Origin: Staphylococcus schweitzeri
GTDB lineage: Bacteria > Bacillota > Bacilli > Staphylococcales > Staphylococcaceae
Direction: 5' to 3'
Assembly: GCF_002902405.1 (NCBI RefSeq)
Contig: NZ_PPQS01000026.1
Location: forward strand, 121,248 to 164,332
DNA: 43,085 nt
The notes beneath the pieces are model-generated. The model did not search any database. It was given only the letters and a program-made list of their open reading frames with translations, and was not told where the DNA came from. The translations under genes and the position numbers were made by a program. Within the stretch, counting starts at the first letter, position 1. Each line of letters begins with the position of its first letter. Shown here one piece after another: positions 8,010-17,630 of this stretch.

Positions 8010-9494
8010 GTGTTAAGTTTTCAATTGCTATTTTCACTGTTTGTTATTGCGCTTATCATTGCATTGGTAAGTGGCTTGTTGCTTTTAGCACCAGTTATGC
8101 CAATTAAATATATTAAATTACATTTATACATATTAGTCATTCCAGTATTATTTGCGATTATTGGTTTTTTCGGTATTCATGGTCAACATGTCTTAGGCCC
8201 TTTTAAAATAGATCGTTTATCTTGGTTATTAGCTGGTTTTGTAATGGCGCTTGGCTTTATTATTCAAAAGTTTTCAATGCGATATTTACTAGGTGACCAT
8301 CATTATAGACATTACTTTCCATTGTTCACTGCGATTACGTCGTTTGCATCTTTAGCATGGATGTCTGAAGACTTAAGACTGATGGCACTATGCTGGGGAA
8401 TGACATTATTATGTTTAACATTGCTGATGAATGTTAATCGTTTTTGGAAAGTACCGCGGGAGTCTGCGAAATTATCTAGCATGACATTTTTATGTGGTTG
8501 GGTTGCATTCGTTGGCGCAATTGTATCTATTTATATGGCGACTGGAGAGTGGCACGTGCCTCATCATATGTCTAATCCAATATGGTCATTGATTACAGAT
8601 GTACTACTTGTATTAGCTGTGATGATACCAGCAGCACAATTTCCATTTCATCGATGGTTGATTGAATCTGTAACGGCGCCAACACCAGTATCGGCAATTA
8701 TGCATGCAGGTATTGTTAATGCAGGTGGTGTTATTTTAACTCGATTTGCGCCGATATTTGATAATGGTTTCGCGTTATCATTATTACTTATCCTTTCAAG
8801 CATTTCTGTATTGTTAGGATCTGGCATTAGCTTAGTTCAAGTAGACTATAAGCGACAATTAGTTGGTTCTACGATGAGTCAAATGGGTTTTATGTTAGTT
8901 CAATGCGCGTTGGGTGTATATTCAGCAGCGATTATTCATTTAATATTGCACGGTATTTTTAAAGCAACATTATTTTTACAATCAGGTTCTATAGTGAAGC
9001 GATTCAACATTCCAAAACAGGCTTCTGCAAAAGATGCTTATGGTTGGATTGTTATGGGGCGTATGTTAGCTATTATTGTGGCATTTTTATTCTGGGTAAA
9101 TAGTGACAGAAGTGCATATGAAGTGTTAAGCGCGCTAATTCTTGCTTGGTCATTACTTGTGTCCTGGAACCAAATGGTAGCCTTTAGTAAGGGGCGCATG
9201 GCTCGTCTTGTTGGTATGATTTTGATTGCAATTGTGACATTGATCTATATCATTACACATAATTATTTTTACGATGTATTACAAAATATAACAACACATG
9301 CGACACCACCACCTACCGTAAGTGTAATTATTAGTGTTGTCATATTAATCTTTGGAAGTTTATTAAGTATCTGGGTAGCGCGTCGTCGATATTCTACGGC
9401 TTTTGCAGTGTTATATGTGTGGCTAGTAAATTTAGGTGAAGCACGTTCAAAAGCGATTGAAAGTCATCCAAGTTATTTGAAGAAGTATTTATAG
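8010..9494 (+). CDS. mpsA: Membrane subunit of the MpsAB bicarbonate uptake system (NuoL/ND5-like)
   Basis: This 494-residue polytopic membrane protein of the proton-conducting NADH dehydrogenase subunit 5 family is not part of a complex I, because no other nuo genes are present. It has about 13-14 hydrophobic segments and the family's core with SVTAPTPVSAIMHAGIVNAGG (about residues 220-240), holding conserved Pro and His. The start is GTG 8010, with GGAGG 7 nt upstream; the nearby ATG at 8005 runs into a stop at once. In S. aureus MpsA pairs with MpsB to supply CO2/bicarbonate at atmospheric CO2, and loss gives small-colony growth (published); it is the DabB counterpart. It is 12 nt from mpsB, so one operon. 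Confidence 0.93.
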   Translation: MLSFQLLFSLFVIALIIALVSGLLLLAPVMPIKYIKLHLYILVIPVLFAIIGFFGIHGQHVLGPFKIDRLSWLLAGFVMALGFIIQKFSMRYLLGDHHYRHYFPLFTAITSFASLAWMSEDLRLMALCWGMTLLCLTLLMNVNRFWKVPRESAKLSSMTFLCGWVAFVGAIVSIYMATGEWHVPHHMSNPIWSLITDVLLVLAVMIPAAQFPFHRWLIESVTAPTPVSAIMHAGIVNAGGVILTRFAPIFDNGFALSLLLILSSISVLLGSGISLVQVDYKRQLVGSTMSQMGFMLVQCALGVYSAAIIHLILHGIFKATLFLQSGSIVKRFNIPKQASAKDAYGWIVMGRMLAIIVAFLFWVNSDRSAYEVLSALILAWSLLVSWNQMVAFSKGRMARLVGMILIAIVTLIYIITHNYFYDVLQNITTHATPPPTVSVIISVVILIFGSLLSIWVARRRYSTAFAVLYVWLVNLGEARSKAIESHPSYLKKYL

Positions 9495-9506
9495 GAGGTA
9501 AAGTGT

Positions 9507-12218
9507 ATGACAACACAGTTAAATATAAATGAAGTTATTGAAAATGCTAAACGTGTTATTACACCGTTATCACCGATTTCAATTTTTGCTGCACGTAATC
9601 CATGGGAAGGATTAGAAGCAGATACATTTGAAGATGTGGCCGAATGGTTACATGACGTTCGCGATGTGGATATTTTTCCTGATAAAACGTTAATTGAAAG
9701 TGCTGTAAAACGTGGTGAACTAGACGAAAGTATATTTAATCAACTAGTAACTGATATGTTACTTGAACACCACTACAATATTCCTCAACATTACATTAAA
9801 CGTTATATTGATAACATTAAAACGTTAGAAGACGTTCCAGTATCATATATTAATCAATCAAATGCTGATGTTGTTGTCGATTTACTGTTGGAAAAATCAT
9901 TACATGATACGTCTGAATCTTATCATCAATATAATGTTCGCCCTGTTAGTGATGCAGTAAAAGATGGACAAGGTGAACCACTTTGCGAACATGTAAATCG
10001 TCAAATGATTAAATGGACAAAACTTTATATCGACCAATTTCTATCGAGTTGGACAATGCCGAAGCGTGAGCAAAGTTTTTATCATGCATGGTTGCATTTA
10101 GCGCAACATGACCATAGTTTTACTAAAGAACAACGTCACATTATTAAACATTTACCGAGAAATCCACAAGTGGCGATAGAATCAGTGTTAAATCATTTTT
10201 TAATAGCGCAAGAAGACTACCAAGCTTATTTTGAAGGGCATCTTTTAGCGTTACCGGGTTGGGCCGGTATGTTATATTACCGTTCTCAACAGCATCACTT
10301 TGAAAAACATTTGTTGACGGATTATTTGGCAATTAGGTTAGTTGTCGAACAATTGCTAGTTGGTGATGAGTTTAAGTCAGTCACTAAAGATTGTGAAAGT
10401 AGATCGGAAAATTGGTTTAAGCAAACTGTTGCATCATGGTGTTACTACAGTGATATGCCTGGCGATGTATTTCTACAACATGACGTCAATGAAATTCAAA
10501 CGTTTATTCATTTTGCAGCAACTATGAATAAAAATGTATTTAAAAATTTATGGTTGATTGCCTGGGAAATGACATACGAATCTCAGTTAAAACAAAAAAT
10601 TAAAGCAGGTCACGAGAGTTTGGCGGGCGCATTAGAGGCGAATCAAATGGATGCTTCGGATAATGATTGCACAGATCAATCGAATATGGTGTCGATAAAT
10701 GCTACACGAGCAGTTGACGAAAATAACAGCGATACAAATCAGGTGGACACATCAACGAAAGCACAAATTGCATTTTGTATAGATGTTCGTTCAGAACCAT
10801 TTCGTAGACATATCGAAGCGGTGGGACCATTTGAAACGATTGGTATTGCAGGTTTCTTTGGCTTACCTATTCAAAAAGAAGCCGTCGATGAACAATTTAA
10901 ACATGATTCATTACCTGTCATGGTACCACCGGCATATCGCATTAAAGAATTTGCGGATCGTTACGATATGAATGTTTATCGTCAACAACAACAGACAATG
11001 TCATCGATGTTTTACACATTTAAACTGATGAAAAACAATGTTATGCCTAGTCTGTTATTGCCTGAATTAAGTGGGCCATTTTTAAGCTTAAGTACAATTG
11101 TTAATACGATTATACCTAGAAAAAGTAGGGATTCATTGCAAAAAATTAAACAAAAATGGTTAAAGAAACCAGAAACCAAGTTAACCATTGATAGAGAGTT
11201 TGATCGTACGTCAGACTTACCTGTTGGATTTACTGAGCAAGAGCAAATTGACTTCGCGTTACAAGCATTGAAATTGATGGATTTAACCGAAGCATTTGCG
11301 CCGTTAGTAGTGTTAGCAGGACATGCTAGTCATTCTCACAATAATCCACATCATGCATCACTTGAATGTGGGGCTTGTGGTGGTGCATCTAGCGGATTTA
11401 ATGCCAAGTTATTAGCGATGATATGTAATCGTCCGAATGTTAGACAAGGGTTAAAACAAACAGGTGTGGTTATTCCAGAGACAACGGTTTTTGTGGCAGC
11501 AGAACATCATACATCTACAGATACATTGGCATGGGTATATGTACCAGATATATTGTCGCCTGAAGCATTAGATGCATATGAATCATTGAATAGTGCAATG
11601 CCATTAATCTCTGAACACGCGAATCGTGAACGTTTAGCTAAATTGCCAACGATTGGTCGTGTGAATCATCCGGTTGAAGAATCACAGCGTTTTGCGAGTG
11701 ATTGGAGTGAAGTACGTCCGGAATGGGGCTTGGCTAAAAATGCATCGTTTATAATTGGACGACGTCAATTGACGAAAGGTATTGATTTAGAAGGGCGTAC
11801 ATTTTTACACAATTATGACTGGCGTAAAGATGAAGACGGCACATTGTTAAATACCATCATTTCTGGTCCGGCACTTGTGGCACAATGGATTAATTTACAA
11901 TATTATGCCTCGACAGTTGCACCGCATTTTTACGGAAGTGGGAATAAAGCGACACAAACAGTAACGTCAGGCGTTGGCGTAATGCAAGGTAATGCGAGTG
12001 ATTTGATGTATGGCTTATCATGGCAATCTGTTATGGCTGCTGATCGCACGATGTATCATTCTCCTATTCGGTTACTTATCGTCATTCAAGCACCAGATTA
12101 TGTTGTAGCTAGACTGCTTGAAAGTAATAGTCATTTTGCGAGAAAAATGTCTAACCACTGGTTGCGTTTAATGAGTGTTAATGAGGAAGGGCATTTTAAA
12201 AGTTGGATTTCACGATAG
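9507..12218 (+). CDS. mpsB: DUF2309 carbonic-anhydrase-like subunit of bicarbonate uptake (DabA homologue)
   Basis: This 903-residue soluble or peripheral protein of the UPF0753/DUF2309 family starts behind GGAGG. It shows the DabA zinc-site pattern: CID at residues 424-426 (Cys424, Asp426) in [12 protein letters not shown], His606 in LAGHASHSH, and Cys621 in LECGACGG. The His-to-Cys spacing of 15 equals that of the characterised DabA. With MpsA it is thought to hydrate CO2 to bicarbonate vectorially, powered by a cation gradient (family knowledge). An insert of about 45 residues rich in Asp, Asn, Ser and Thr (about residues 378-418) just before the first zinc ligands looks like a disordered linker. 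Length is in the family's upper range. Confidence 0.93.
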   Translation: MTTQLNINEVIENAKRVITPLSPISIFAARNPWEGLEADTFEDVAEWLHDVRDVDIFPDKTLIESAVKRGELDESIFNQLVTDMLLEHHYNIPQHYIKRYIDNIKTLEDVPVSYINQSNADVVVDLLLEKSLHDTSESYHQYNVRPVSDAVKDGQGEPLCEHVNRQMIKWTKLYIDQFLSSWTMPKREQSFYHAWLHLAQHDHSFTKEQRHIIKHLPRNPQVAIESVLNHFLIAQEDYQAYFEGHLLALPGWAGMLYYRSQQHHFEKHLLTDYLAIRLVVEQLLVGDEFKSVTKDCESRSENWFKQTVASWCYYSDMPGDVFLQHDVNEIQTFIHFAATMNKNVFKNLWLIAWEMTYESQLKQKIKAGHESLAGALEANQMDASDNDCTDQSNMVSINATRAVDENNSDTNQVDTSTKAQIAFCIDVRSEPFRRHIEAVGPFETIGIAGFFGLPIQKEAVDEQFKHDSLPVMVPPAYRIKEFADRYDMNVYRQQQQTMSSMFYTFKLMKNNVMPSLLLPELSGPFLSLSTIVNTIIPRKSRDSLQKIKQKWLKKPETKLTIDREFDRTSDLPVGFTEQEQIDFALQALKLMDLTEAFAPLVVLAGHASHSHNNPHHASLECGACGGASSGFNAKLLAMICNRPNVRQGLKQTGVVIPETTVFVAAEHHTSTDTLAWVYVPDILSPEALDAYESLNSAMPLISEHANRERLAKLPTIGRVNHPVEESQRFASDWSEVRPEWGLAKNASFIIGRRQLTKGIDLEGRTFLHNYDWRKDEDGTLLNTIISGPALVAQWINLQYYASTVAPHFYGSGNKATQTVTSGVGVMQGNASDLMYGLSWQSVMAADRTMYHSPIRLLIVIQAPDYVVARLLESNSHFARKMSNHWLRLMSVNEEGHFKSWISR

Positions 12219-12373
12219 AATGTTGCGATGCTAAGTAACTAATATATCTTCATAGATGCAATGTTCTAGCTTCTTAAAAATTAATAAAAATGATAAACTT
12301 AATCTGATAGATGATGTCGTGACGACGATGCAAAGATTAAGTAATCAATTTTAATGTTATTGGAGTTAGTGAT

Positions 12374-12736
12374 ATGAAGAGAACGAAAGGTGAAATCGAA
12401 GCGGAAATCAGTAAAGCCATTACGCAATGGGAAAAAGATTTCCTTGGTAGAGGTTCCTTGTCGGTTAAATCAGACATTTTAAGAGATATGGTGATCATTA
12501 GTTTACAAGGTATCTTAACGCCAGCAGAATATCGTGTGTGTAGTACGAACGAAGGTTTATTAAATATTAAGCGAACACGTTCTGAATTAGTTGAATCAGG
12601 TGAACAAGATTTAAATGATATCATTTTTAAAATTACAGGTATTAAAGTGATGAGTTTCCATAGCGATTTAAGTACAGTTACAGGTGAACGAATTATCGTA
12701 TTCAAACTTGAAGATAACTTGGAAAAGCATATTTGA
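12374..12736 (+). CDS. mpsC: DUF2294 protein, third gene of the mps operon
   Basis: This 120-residue soluble protein begins MKRTKGEIEAEISKAITQWEKDFLGRG and matches the DUF2294 (Na-translocating/YbcI-like) pattern, with the GRGSLSV motif and a ferredoxin-like layout ending in VTGERIIVFKLED. It starts behind GGAG, 155 nt after mpsB, with no terminator between, so it is probably the third gene of mpsABC. Its biochemical role is unknown; published work found MpsA and MpsB sufficient for bicarbonate supply. A terminator follows at 12791. Confidence 0.85.
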   Translation: MKRTKGEIEAEISKAITQWEKDFLGRGSLSVKSDILRDMVIISLQGILTPAEYRVCSTNEGLLNIKRTRSELVESGEQDLNDIIFKITGIKVMSFHSDLSTVTGERIIVFKLEDNLEKHI

Positions 12737-12790
12737 GAAGGTTAGGCATACTTCCGCTGGCTTCTTAAAGCTATAGAAGCATGCTTGTTT

Positions 12791-12829
12791 AAAACAGCGC
12801 AACGCCATATATTTGGATGTGCTGTTTTT
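12791..12829 (+). terminator. Terminator of mpsABC
   Basis: AACAGCGCA pairs with TGTGCTGTT, an inner CCA/TGG stem closes a short loop, and a TTTTT tail follows. It is 55 nt past mpsC. Confidence 0.75.
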
Positions 12830-12974
12830 CTATTATATGGTGTGATTATCATGAGGATGATTGAGTAGCATTAGTCTGGTCAGCGTAAGAATTAAGGTTT
12901 AAAATAAAAATGCATTTGCGATTGGCTATGAGTTCACACAAGCATATTTGTTGTGCGACAAATACATCATAGTT

Positions 12975-13226
12975 TTACATAAAAAGCGTATGTATGACGT
13001 AAGCATATAATCGATAGAGTATGCCTAAAAAGTTAGGTATAATCACCATTGTCGCAATGAGTTTTTCAGCTTTAAAGCCGATAATACATAGAATAATAGG
13101 GATGAAATATAATACAAATATCCAGTAAATCAAATTTGAAAATGATGGGTGAATGGGCGTGAAGAATCGAACTAATGTAATGATTAATGCTATATAGACA
13201 AAGATAACTCTATTGATACGCCTTAC
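12975..13226 (-). other. Conserved-looking membrane ORF lacking a standard start codon
   Basis: On the minus strand a frame ending in TAA (12975-12977) encodes about 84 residues with three strongly hydrophobic segments: VIFVYIALIITLV, LIYWIFVLYFIPIILCIIGF and IATMVIIPNFLGILYRLY. A GAGGGGG site lies at about 13227-13233 and a perfect TATAAT (minus strand, 13289-13294) sits further upstream. The frame has no ATG, GTG or TTG in the right place: the codon next to the ribosome site is GTA, and ATC lies 9 nt later. It is either a small membrane protein using a rare start or a gene that lost its start (a GTG to GTA change would do it). The rest of the 12830-13408 gap shows nothing else. Confidence 0.45.
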
Positions 13227-13429
13227 CCCCTCTGTATATTGAATATAGATCGTACTAAATTGAAAATAGCAAAATATTGTTATTTCTAATTATACAATGT
13301 TTTATTTGCAATATACATAACAATATCAAGTTTATAATTTTGATATTGTCGGTAAAGTGAAAACTAGGATAAATCGCTATTAAGCAAAACAGTTATAAAA
13401 TAAAAATAATGATACGAGGAGATTGTAAG

Positions 13430-14104
13430 ATGATAGATAAAAAATTAACATCACCGAAAATGACAGTGCCTTTATTTTTAGTCGCGCTGATTGTATTTAT
13501 AGGTATGTTTTACAGTGTAGTGACAAATCAAGAATGGCTTAAAAATTTAGATATGGGATCATTAGCATGGTTTACAGATTATTTCGGTGAGCCACAACGT
13601 CAATATGTTAATGGCATGTTTAATTATTATATGACGTTTAGTGCGGAAATAGGTGACGTCAAAGGCGTTGTATTGATTTCAATCGTTATCACGATCATAT
13701 TGTTTATTAAACAGAGGCATTTAGCTGTGTGGTTTGTGATGTATTTGGTATCAGGCGTCATTATAAATAAATTGATCAAAGACACTGTTTTACGTCCAAG
13801 ACCTTATAATCATTTAGCAGTTGATACAGGATTTTCATTTCCAAGTGGACACTCAAATGCAAGTACTTTGTTGTATTTCGCTTTGATGGTTATCATTTTA
13901 TCGTTAGCAGTGAAAACTGTAACGAAAGTTTTAAGTGGAATTATTATGGGGATATTGTGGCTCAGTATACTATTTTGTCGACTTTATTTTCACGCGCATT
14001 ATTTTTCAGATGTCATTGGAGGTACGTCATTAGCAATCATTTGGATAGCGTTATTTTTAATGGTATATCCATACTTTATTAATCATCGACGACAACGCGT
14101 TTAG
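13430..14104 (+). CDS. PAP2-family membrane phosphatase
   Basis: This 224-residue integral membrane protein has the three phosphatase motifs of the PAP2/undecaprenyl-pyrophosphate phosphatase superfamily: KxxxxxxRP in KDTVLRPRPYNH, PSGH in FSFPSGHSNAS, and a third motif in CRLYFHAHYFSDVIGG, with the catalytic His and the supporting Asp. About six membrane segments are visible. It probably dephosphorylates a lipid phosphate at the outer membrane face; the substrate is not known. The frame is open from ATG 13409, but GAGGAG at 13416-13422 points to ATG 13430. It lies 35 nt before the esterase gene, probably co-transcribed. Confidence 0.88.
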   Translation: MIDKKLTSPKMTVPLFLVALIVFIGMFYSVVTNQEWLKNLDMGSLAWFTDYFGEPQRQYVNGMFNYYMTFSAEIGDVKGVVLISIVITIILFIKQRHLAVWFVMYLVSGVIINKLIKDTVLRPRPYNHLAVDTGFSFPSGHSNASTLLYFALMVIILSLAVKTVTKVLSGIIMGILWLSILFCRLYFHAHYFSDVIGGTSLAIIWIALFLMVYPYFINHRRQRV

Positions 14105-14139
14105 CAAACATCTTTAGACATAGTGGAGGTATATAAAAA

Positions 14140-14874
14140 ATGAGAATTAAAACACCGAGTCCGTCTTATTTAAAAGGAACAAACGGACACGCAATATTAT
14201 TATTGCATTCATTTACAGGTACAAATCGAGATGTAAAGCATCTTGCAGCAGAATTAAACGAACAAGGATTTAGCTGTTATGCTCCCAATTATCCTGGACA
14301 TGGTTTACTGTTGAAAGATTTCATGACATATAATGTAGATGATTGGTGGGAAGAAGTTGAGAAAGCTTACCAATTTTTAGTCAATGAAGGTTTTCAATCT
14401 ATCAGTGTAACTGGTGTGTCTTTAGGTGGATTAATGACATTAAAATTAGCACAACATTATCCGGTGAAATGTATCGCTGTCATGTCAGCTCCGATGGAAA
14501 AGAGTGACGAAGGTTTAATTGAACATTTAGTTTATTATAGTCAACGCATGGCTAATATTTTAAATTTGGATCAGCAAGCATCAGATGCGCAATTAGCAGC
14601 AATTGACGATTATGATGCTGAAATTAAGAAATTCCAACACTTTATAGATGATATTATGACAAATTTAGGTGCTATTAAAATGCCGGCTAATATATTATTT
14701 GGTGGTAAAGATGCGCCATCTTATGAAACAAGTGCACATTTTATTTATGAACATTTAGGGTCAACTGAGAAAGAATTAAATGGTCTTGAAGATTCACATC
14801 ATTTAATGACGCATGGAGAAGGTAGAGAACTACTAGAGGCAAATATCATTGGCTTCTTTAATAGATTAAAATAA
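14140..14874 (+). CDS. Alpha/beta-hydrolase carboxylesterase (Est30-like)
   Basis: This is a 244-residue cytoplasmic esterase or monoacylglycerol-lipase type hydrolase. The oxyanion loop is LLHSFTGTNRD (about 21-31), the nucleophile elbow GVSLGG has Ser94, the acid Asp191 is in FGGKDAPSY, and His220 or 221 is in EDSHHLMTHG. Ser94 is the same position as in the Geobacillus Est30 enzyme, and the length agrees. GGAGG lies 11 nt before the ATG. It is second in a two-gene unit with the PAP2 phosphatase and is followed by a clear terminator. The natural ester substrate is unknown. Confidence 0.88.
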   Translation: MRIKTPSPSYLKGTNGHAILLLHSFTGTNRDVKHLAAELNEQGFSCYAPNYPGHGLLLKDFMTYNVDDWWEEVEKAYQFLVNEGFQSISVTGVSLGGLMTLKLAQHYPVKCIAVMSAPMEKSDEGLIEHLVYYSQRMANILNLDQQASDAQLAAIDDYDAEIKKFQHFIDDIMTNLGAIKMPANILFGGKDAPSYETSAHFIYEHLGSTEKELNGLEDSHHLMTHGEGRELLEANIIGFFNRLK

Positions 14875-14893
14875 TTGAAGATTTTAAGATTCG

Positions 14894-14951
14894 ACACTTG
14901 AGAGACGATGTACTTGCATCTGTCATTCAAGTGTTTTTTTGGTGTGTGATG
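14894..14951 (+). terminator. Terminator of the PAP2-esterase unit
   Basis: ACACTTGA (14894-14901) pairs with TCAAGTGT (14937-14944). Inner GATG/CATC pairs and a run of eight T follow. Confidence 0.82.
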
Positions 14952-15156
14952 CCGTTGCACATAGAATGCTGTAGTATCTGTAGTCGCTGTGTGGCTTGAT
15001 AGTGGCGTAGTATCGGGTTTGCTGTATTTTGGCATACGTACAAGTGATGCCATGTTAATGAAGGGGTTTAGAAACAGGCGTATTGCATGTTAATTGCATA
15101 CATGTTAGAGTGATACTTAAACACGTAGACGCTTTAACGCTTTAAAGGAGATATGA

Positions 15157-16497
15157 ATGATGGAGAAACAACAATCACAATGGAAAACTTCAACTGGATT
15201 TATTTTAGCGAGTGCTGGGTCAGCGATTGGACTAGGTGCCATGTGGAAATTTCCATATATGGCAGGTATATATGGTGGTGGTGCATTTTTAGCTATGTTC
15301 TTAATTTTTACCATATTTGTAGGTTTACCTCTGCTTGTTATGGAATTTATAGTTGGAAAAATGGGACGAACATATACAACGCAAATTTATAGCAAATTGA
15401 CTGGTAAGAAATGGCTGAATGTTATCGGCTGGAATGGTAACTTAGCTGTATTTGTCTTGTTTGGTTTCTATAGTGTTATTGGTGGTTGGATTGTAATCTA
15501 TATCGGTCAGGTGTTATGGCAATTGATTGCATTTCGACGCATCAATCATCTCCAAGAAATAAATTTTGAAGCGATAATAACAAATCCATGGTTAACTGTT
15601 TTAGGGCAAGGGTTATTTATTATAGCTACGATGATTATTGTGATGTTAGGTGTCGAAAAAGGGTTAGAAAAAGCCTCTAAAGTGATGATGCCATTGTTAT
15701 TTATCTTTTTAATCGTTATCGCAATTAAATCGTTAACATTAGATGGTGCGTTAGACGGTGTGAAATTTATTTTACAGCCAAGAATATCAGAAATTACAGG
15801 TCAAGGTATCTTATTTGCATTAGGACAATCATTTTTTACCTTATCATTAGGAACAACAGGTATGATTACATATGCAAGTTATGCTTCTAAAGAGATGACG
15901 ATTAAATCATCGGCTATTTCGATTGTTGTCATGAACATTTTTGTATCTCTTTTAGCCGGCTTAGCAATATTTCCGGCGTTACATAGCTTTGGCTATGAAC
16001 CACAAGAAGGGCCTGGATTATTATTCAAAGTACTGCCAATGGTCTTTAGTCAAATGCATCTAGGCACATTATTCTATTTAGGATTCTTGGTACTATTCCT
16101 ATTTGCAGCTTTGACATCATCAATTTCATTATTAGAATTGAATGTTTCTAACTTCACTAAGAATGACAATTCGAAGCGTAAAAAAGTCGCAGTGATTGGC
16201 AGCATTTTAGTATTTATCATCAGTATTCCAGCAACATTATCATTTGGTATTTTAAGAGACGTAAGATTTGGAGCAGGAACGATTTTTGATAATATGGATT
16301 TCATCGTTTCGAATGTGTTAATGCCATTAGGCGCATTAGGTACTACACTGGTCGTAGGGCAATTATTAGATAAAAAATTATTGCAGCAACACTTTGGTAA
16401 GGATCGATTTAAATTATTCAGTGGCTGGTATTATTTAATTAAGTATGCGATGCCTGTTGTTATTATTTTAGTCTTTATCGTACAACTATTTAGTTAA
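15157..16497 (+). CDS. Sodium-dependent transporter of the NSS (SNF) family
   Basis: This 446-residue transporter has about 11 membrane segments and the NSS signature of segment 1, FILASAGSAIGLGAMWKFPY, with the unwound Gly/Trp region that binds Na+ and substrate; segment 2 ends in MEFIVGKMGR. The bacterial family members (LeuT, MhsT, TnaT) import amino acids with Na+. The substrate here cannot be assigned from sequence. GGAG at 15146-15150 places the start at ATG 15157 (or the adjacent Met at 15160); an ATG at 15153 is in a different frame. It is a monocistronic gene between two terminators. Confidence 0.9.
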   Translation: MMEKQQSQWKTSTGFILASAGSAIGLGAMWKFPYMAGIYGGGAFLAMFLIFTIFVGLPLLVMEFIVGKMGRTYTTQIYSKLTGKKWLNVIGWNGNLAVFVLFGFYSVIGGWIVIYIGQVLWQLIAFRRINHLQEINFEAIITNPWLTVLGQGLFIIATMIIVMLGVEKGLEKASKVMMPLLFIFLIVIAIKSLTLDGALDGVKFILQPRISEITGQGILFALGQSFFTLSLGTTGMITYASYASKEMTIKSSAISIVVMNIFVSLLAGLAIFPALHSFGYEPQEGPGLLFKVLPMVFSQMHLGTLFYLGFLVLFLFAALTSSISLLELNVSNFTKNDNSKRKKVAVIGSILVFIISIPATLSFGILRDVRFGAGTIFDNMDFIVSNVLMPLGALGTTLVVGQLLDKKLLQQHFGKDRFKLFSGWYYLIKYAMPVVIILVFIVQLFS

Positions 16498-16504
16498 TAT
16501 ATAG

Positions 16505-16548
16505 AAGCATCTGACGCACAAGTATTTGTGTTGATCAGGTGCTTTTTT
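16505..16548 (+). terminator. Terminator of the NSS transporter gene
   Basis: AAGCATCTGA pairs with TCAGGTGCTT (one G-U), with inner CACAA/TTTGTG pairs and a TTTTTT tail, 8 nt past the stop. Confidence 0.82.
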
Positions 16549-16601
16549 ATTTGAGAATGAAAATGATTATACCTGTTTTGAATTAAAATAATCTTAGATA
16601 A

Positions 16602-16630
16602 TTGCAAAACAGCAAAATGTAGTTTATAAT
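16602..16630 (+). promoter_or_regulatory. Promoter of mccAB
   Basis: TTGCAA at 16602-16607, a 17-bp spacer and a perfect TATAAT at 16625-16630. In S. aureus, CymR represses mccAB in response to cysteine (published). I do not see a CymR box I can call with confidence. Confidence 0.6.
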
Positions 16631-16662
16631 TCTTATCTGAAAAGTAAGGATTAAAATTCAAT

Positions 16663-16719
16663 ATGAAAGAAGGTTTCATTCATTTGGTAGAATACGGTCA
16701 GATGAAGATACATCAATGA
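16663..16719 (+). other. 18-codon leader ORF overlapping the mccA start
   Basis: ATG 16663 opens an 18-codon frame (MKEGFIHLVEYG...) whose TGA (16717-16719) overlaps the mccA ATG (16716-16718) as ATGA. A TAAGGA site lies 12 nt before its start. mccA has only a weak site of its own, so translation may be coupled through this leader. There is no Cys in the peptide. Confidence 0.4.
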
Positions 16720-17630
16720 TTACATATGATTTAATCGGCAATACGCCATTAGTACTATTAGAACATTTTAGTGATGATAAAGTTAAAATTTATGCCAAAC
16801 TTGAACAATGGAATCCTGGGGGCAGTGTAAAAGATAGACTTGGAAAATATTTAGTAGAGATGGCAATTAAAGATGGACGTGTGTGTGCCGGTCAAACTAT
16901 TGTTGAAGCTACTGCTGGCAATACTGGTATAGGTTTAGCAATTGCTGCGAATAAACATCAATTGAAATGTAAAATCTTTGCGCCGTATGGTTTTTCAGAA
17001 GAAAAAATCAATATAATGATAGCACTTGGTGCAGATGTCTCTAGAACTAGTCAGTCTGAAGGGATGATTGGTGCACAAAAAGCGGCGCGTGCTTATGCTA
17101 AGAAATATAACGCCATTTATATGAATCAATTTGAATCGGTACATAATCCGGATACGTACTTTCATACGTTAGGACCTGAACTGATATCAGAATTGAATCA
17201 TATTGATTATTTTGTTGCTGGCATTGGTTCTGGAGGAACATTTACAGGTACAGCTCGTTACTTAAAGCAATATCACGTGCAATGTTATGCCGTTGAGCCA
17301 GAAGGGTCCGTGTTAAATGGTGGGCCAGCACATGCGCATGACACTGAAGGCATTGGCTCTGAGAAGTGGCCAACATTTTTAGATAGCACACTTGTTGATG
17401 GCATTTTCACAATTAAAGATCGAGATGCCTTTAGCAATGTGAAAGCTTTAGCTATAAATGAAGGGTTGTTAGTAGGTAGTTCTTCAGGGGCAGCGTTACA
17501 AGGTGCATTGAATTTAAAGTCGCGACTATCTCAAGGCACGATTGTTGTTGTGTTTCCAGATGGTAGTGATCGCTATATGTCTAAGCAAATATTTGAATAT
17601 GAGGAGAATAATAATGAACAAAAAAACTAA
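16716..17630 (+). CDS. mccA: O-acetylserine-dependent cystathionine beta-synthase (reverse transsulfuration)
   Basis: This 304-residue PLP enzyme belongs to the CysK/CBS family. The lysine that holds PLP is Lys39 in NPGGSVKDR, the phosphate-contacting loop is TAGNTG at 67-72, GIGSGGTFTG lies mid-protein, and SSSGAALQG is near the end. Family members with gene order mccA-mccB convert homocysteine plus (O-acetyl)serine to cystathionine, feeding cysteine synthesis from methionine. No regulatory CBS domain is present. The start ATG 16716 overlaps the stop of a short leader ORF. It overlaps mccB by 17 nt. A plain cysteine synthase activity cannot be excluded by sequence alone, but the pairing argues for MccA. 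Confidence 0.9.
   Translation: MITYDLIGNTPLVLLEHFSDDKVKIYAKLEQWNPGGSVKDRLGKYLVEMAIKDGRVCAGQTIVEATAGNTGIGLAIAANKHQLKCKIFAPYGFSEEKINIMIALGADVSRTSQSEGMIGAQKAARAYAKKYNAIYMNQFESVHNPDTYFHTLGPELISELNHIDYFVAGIGSGGTFTGTARYLKQYHVQCYAVEPEGSVLNGGPAHAHDTEGIGSEKWPTFLDSTLVDGIFTIKDRDAFSNVKALAINEGLLVGSSSGAALQGALNLKSRLSQGTIVVVFPDGSDRYMSKQIFEYEENNNEQKN

Noticed and set aside
12337..12705. Minus-strand 122-codon frame opposite mpsC
   Set aside because: A shadow of the DUF2294 gene, which has a good start and family match on the plus strand.
15153..15392. Plus-strand 79-codon frame starting 4 nt before the NSS transporter start
   Set aside because: It is a different frame through the conserved first membrane segments of the transporter and rich in Trp and Cys; the ribosome site fits the transporter ATG at 15157.
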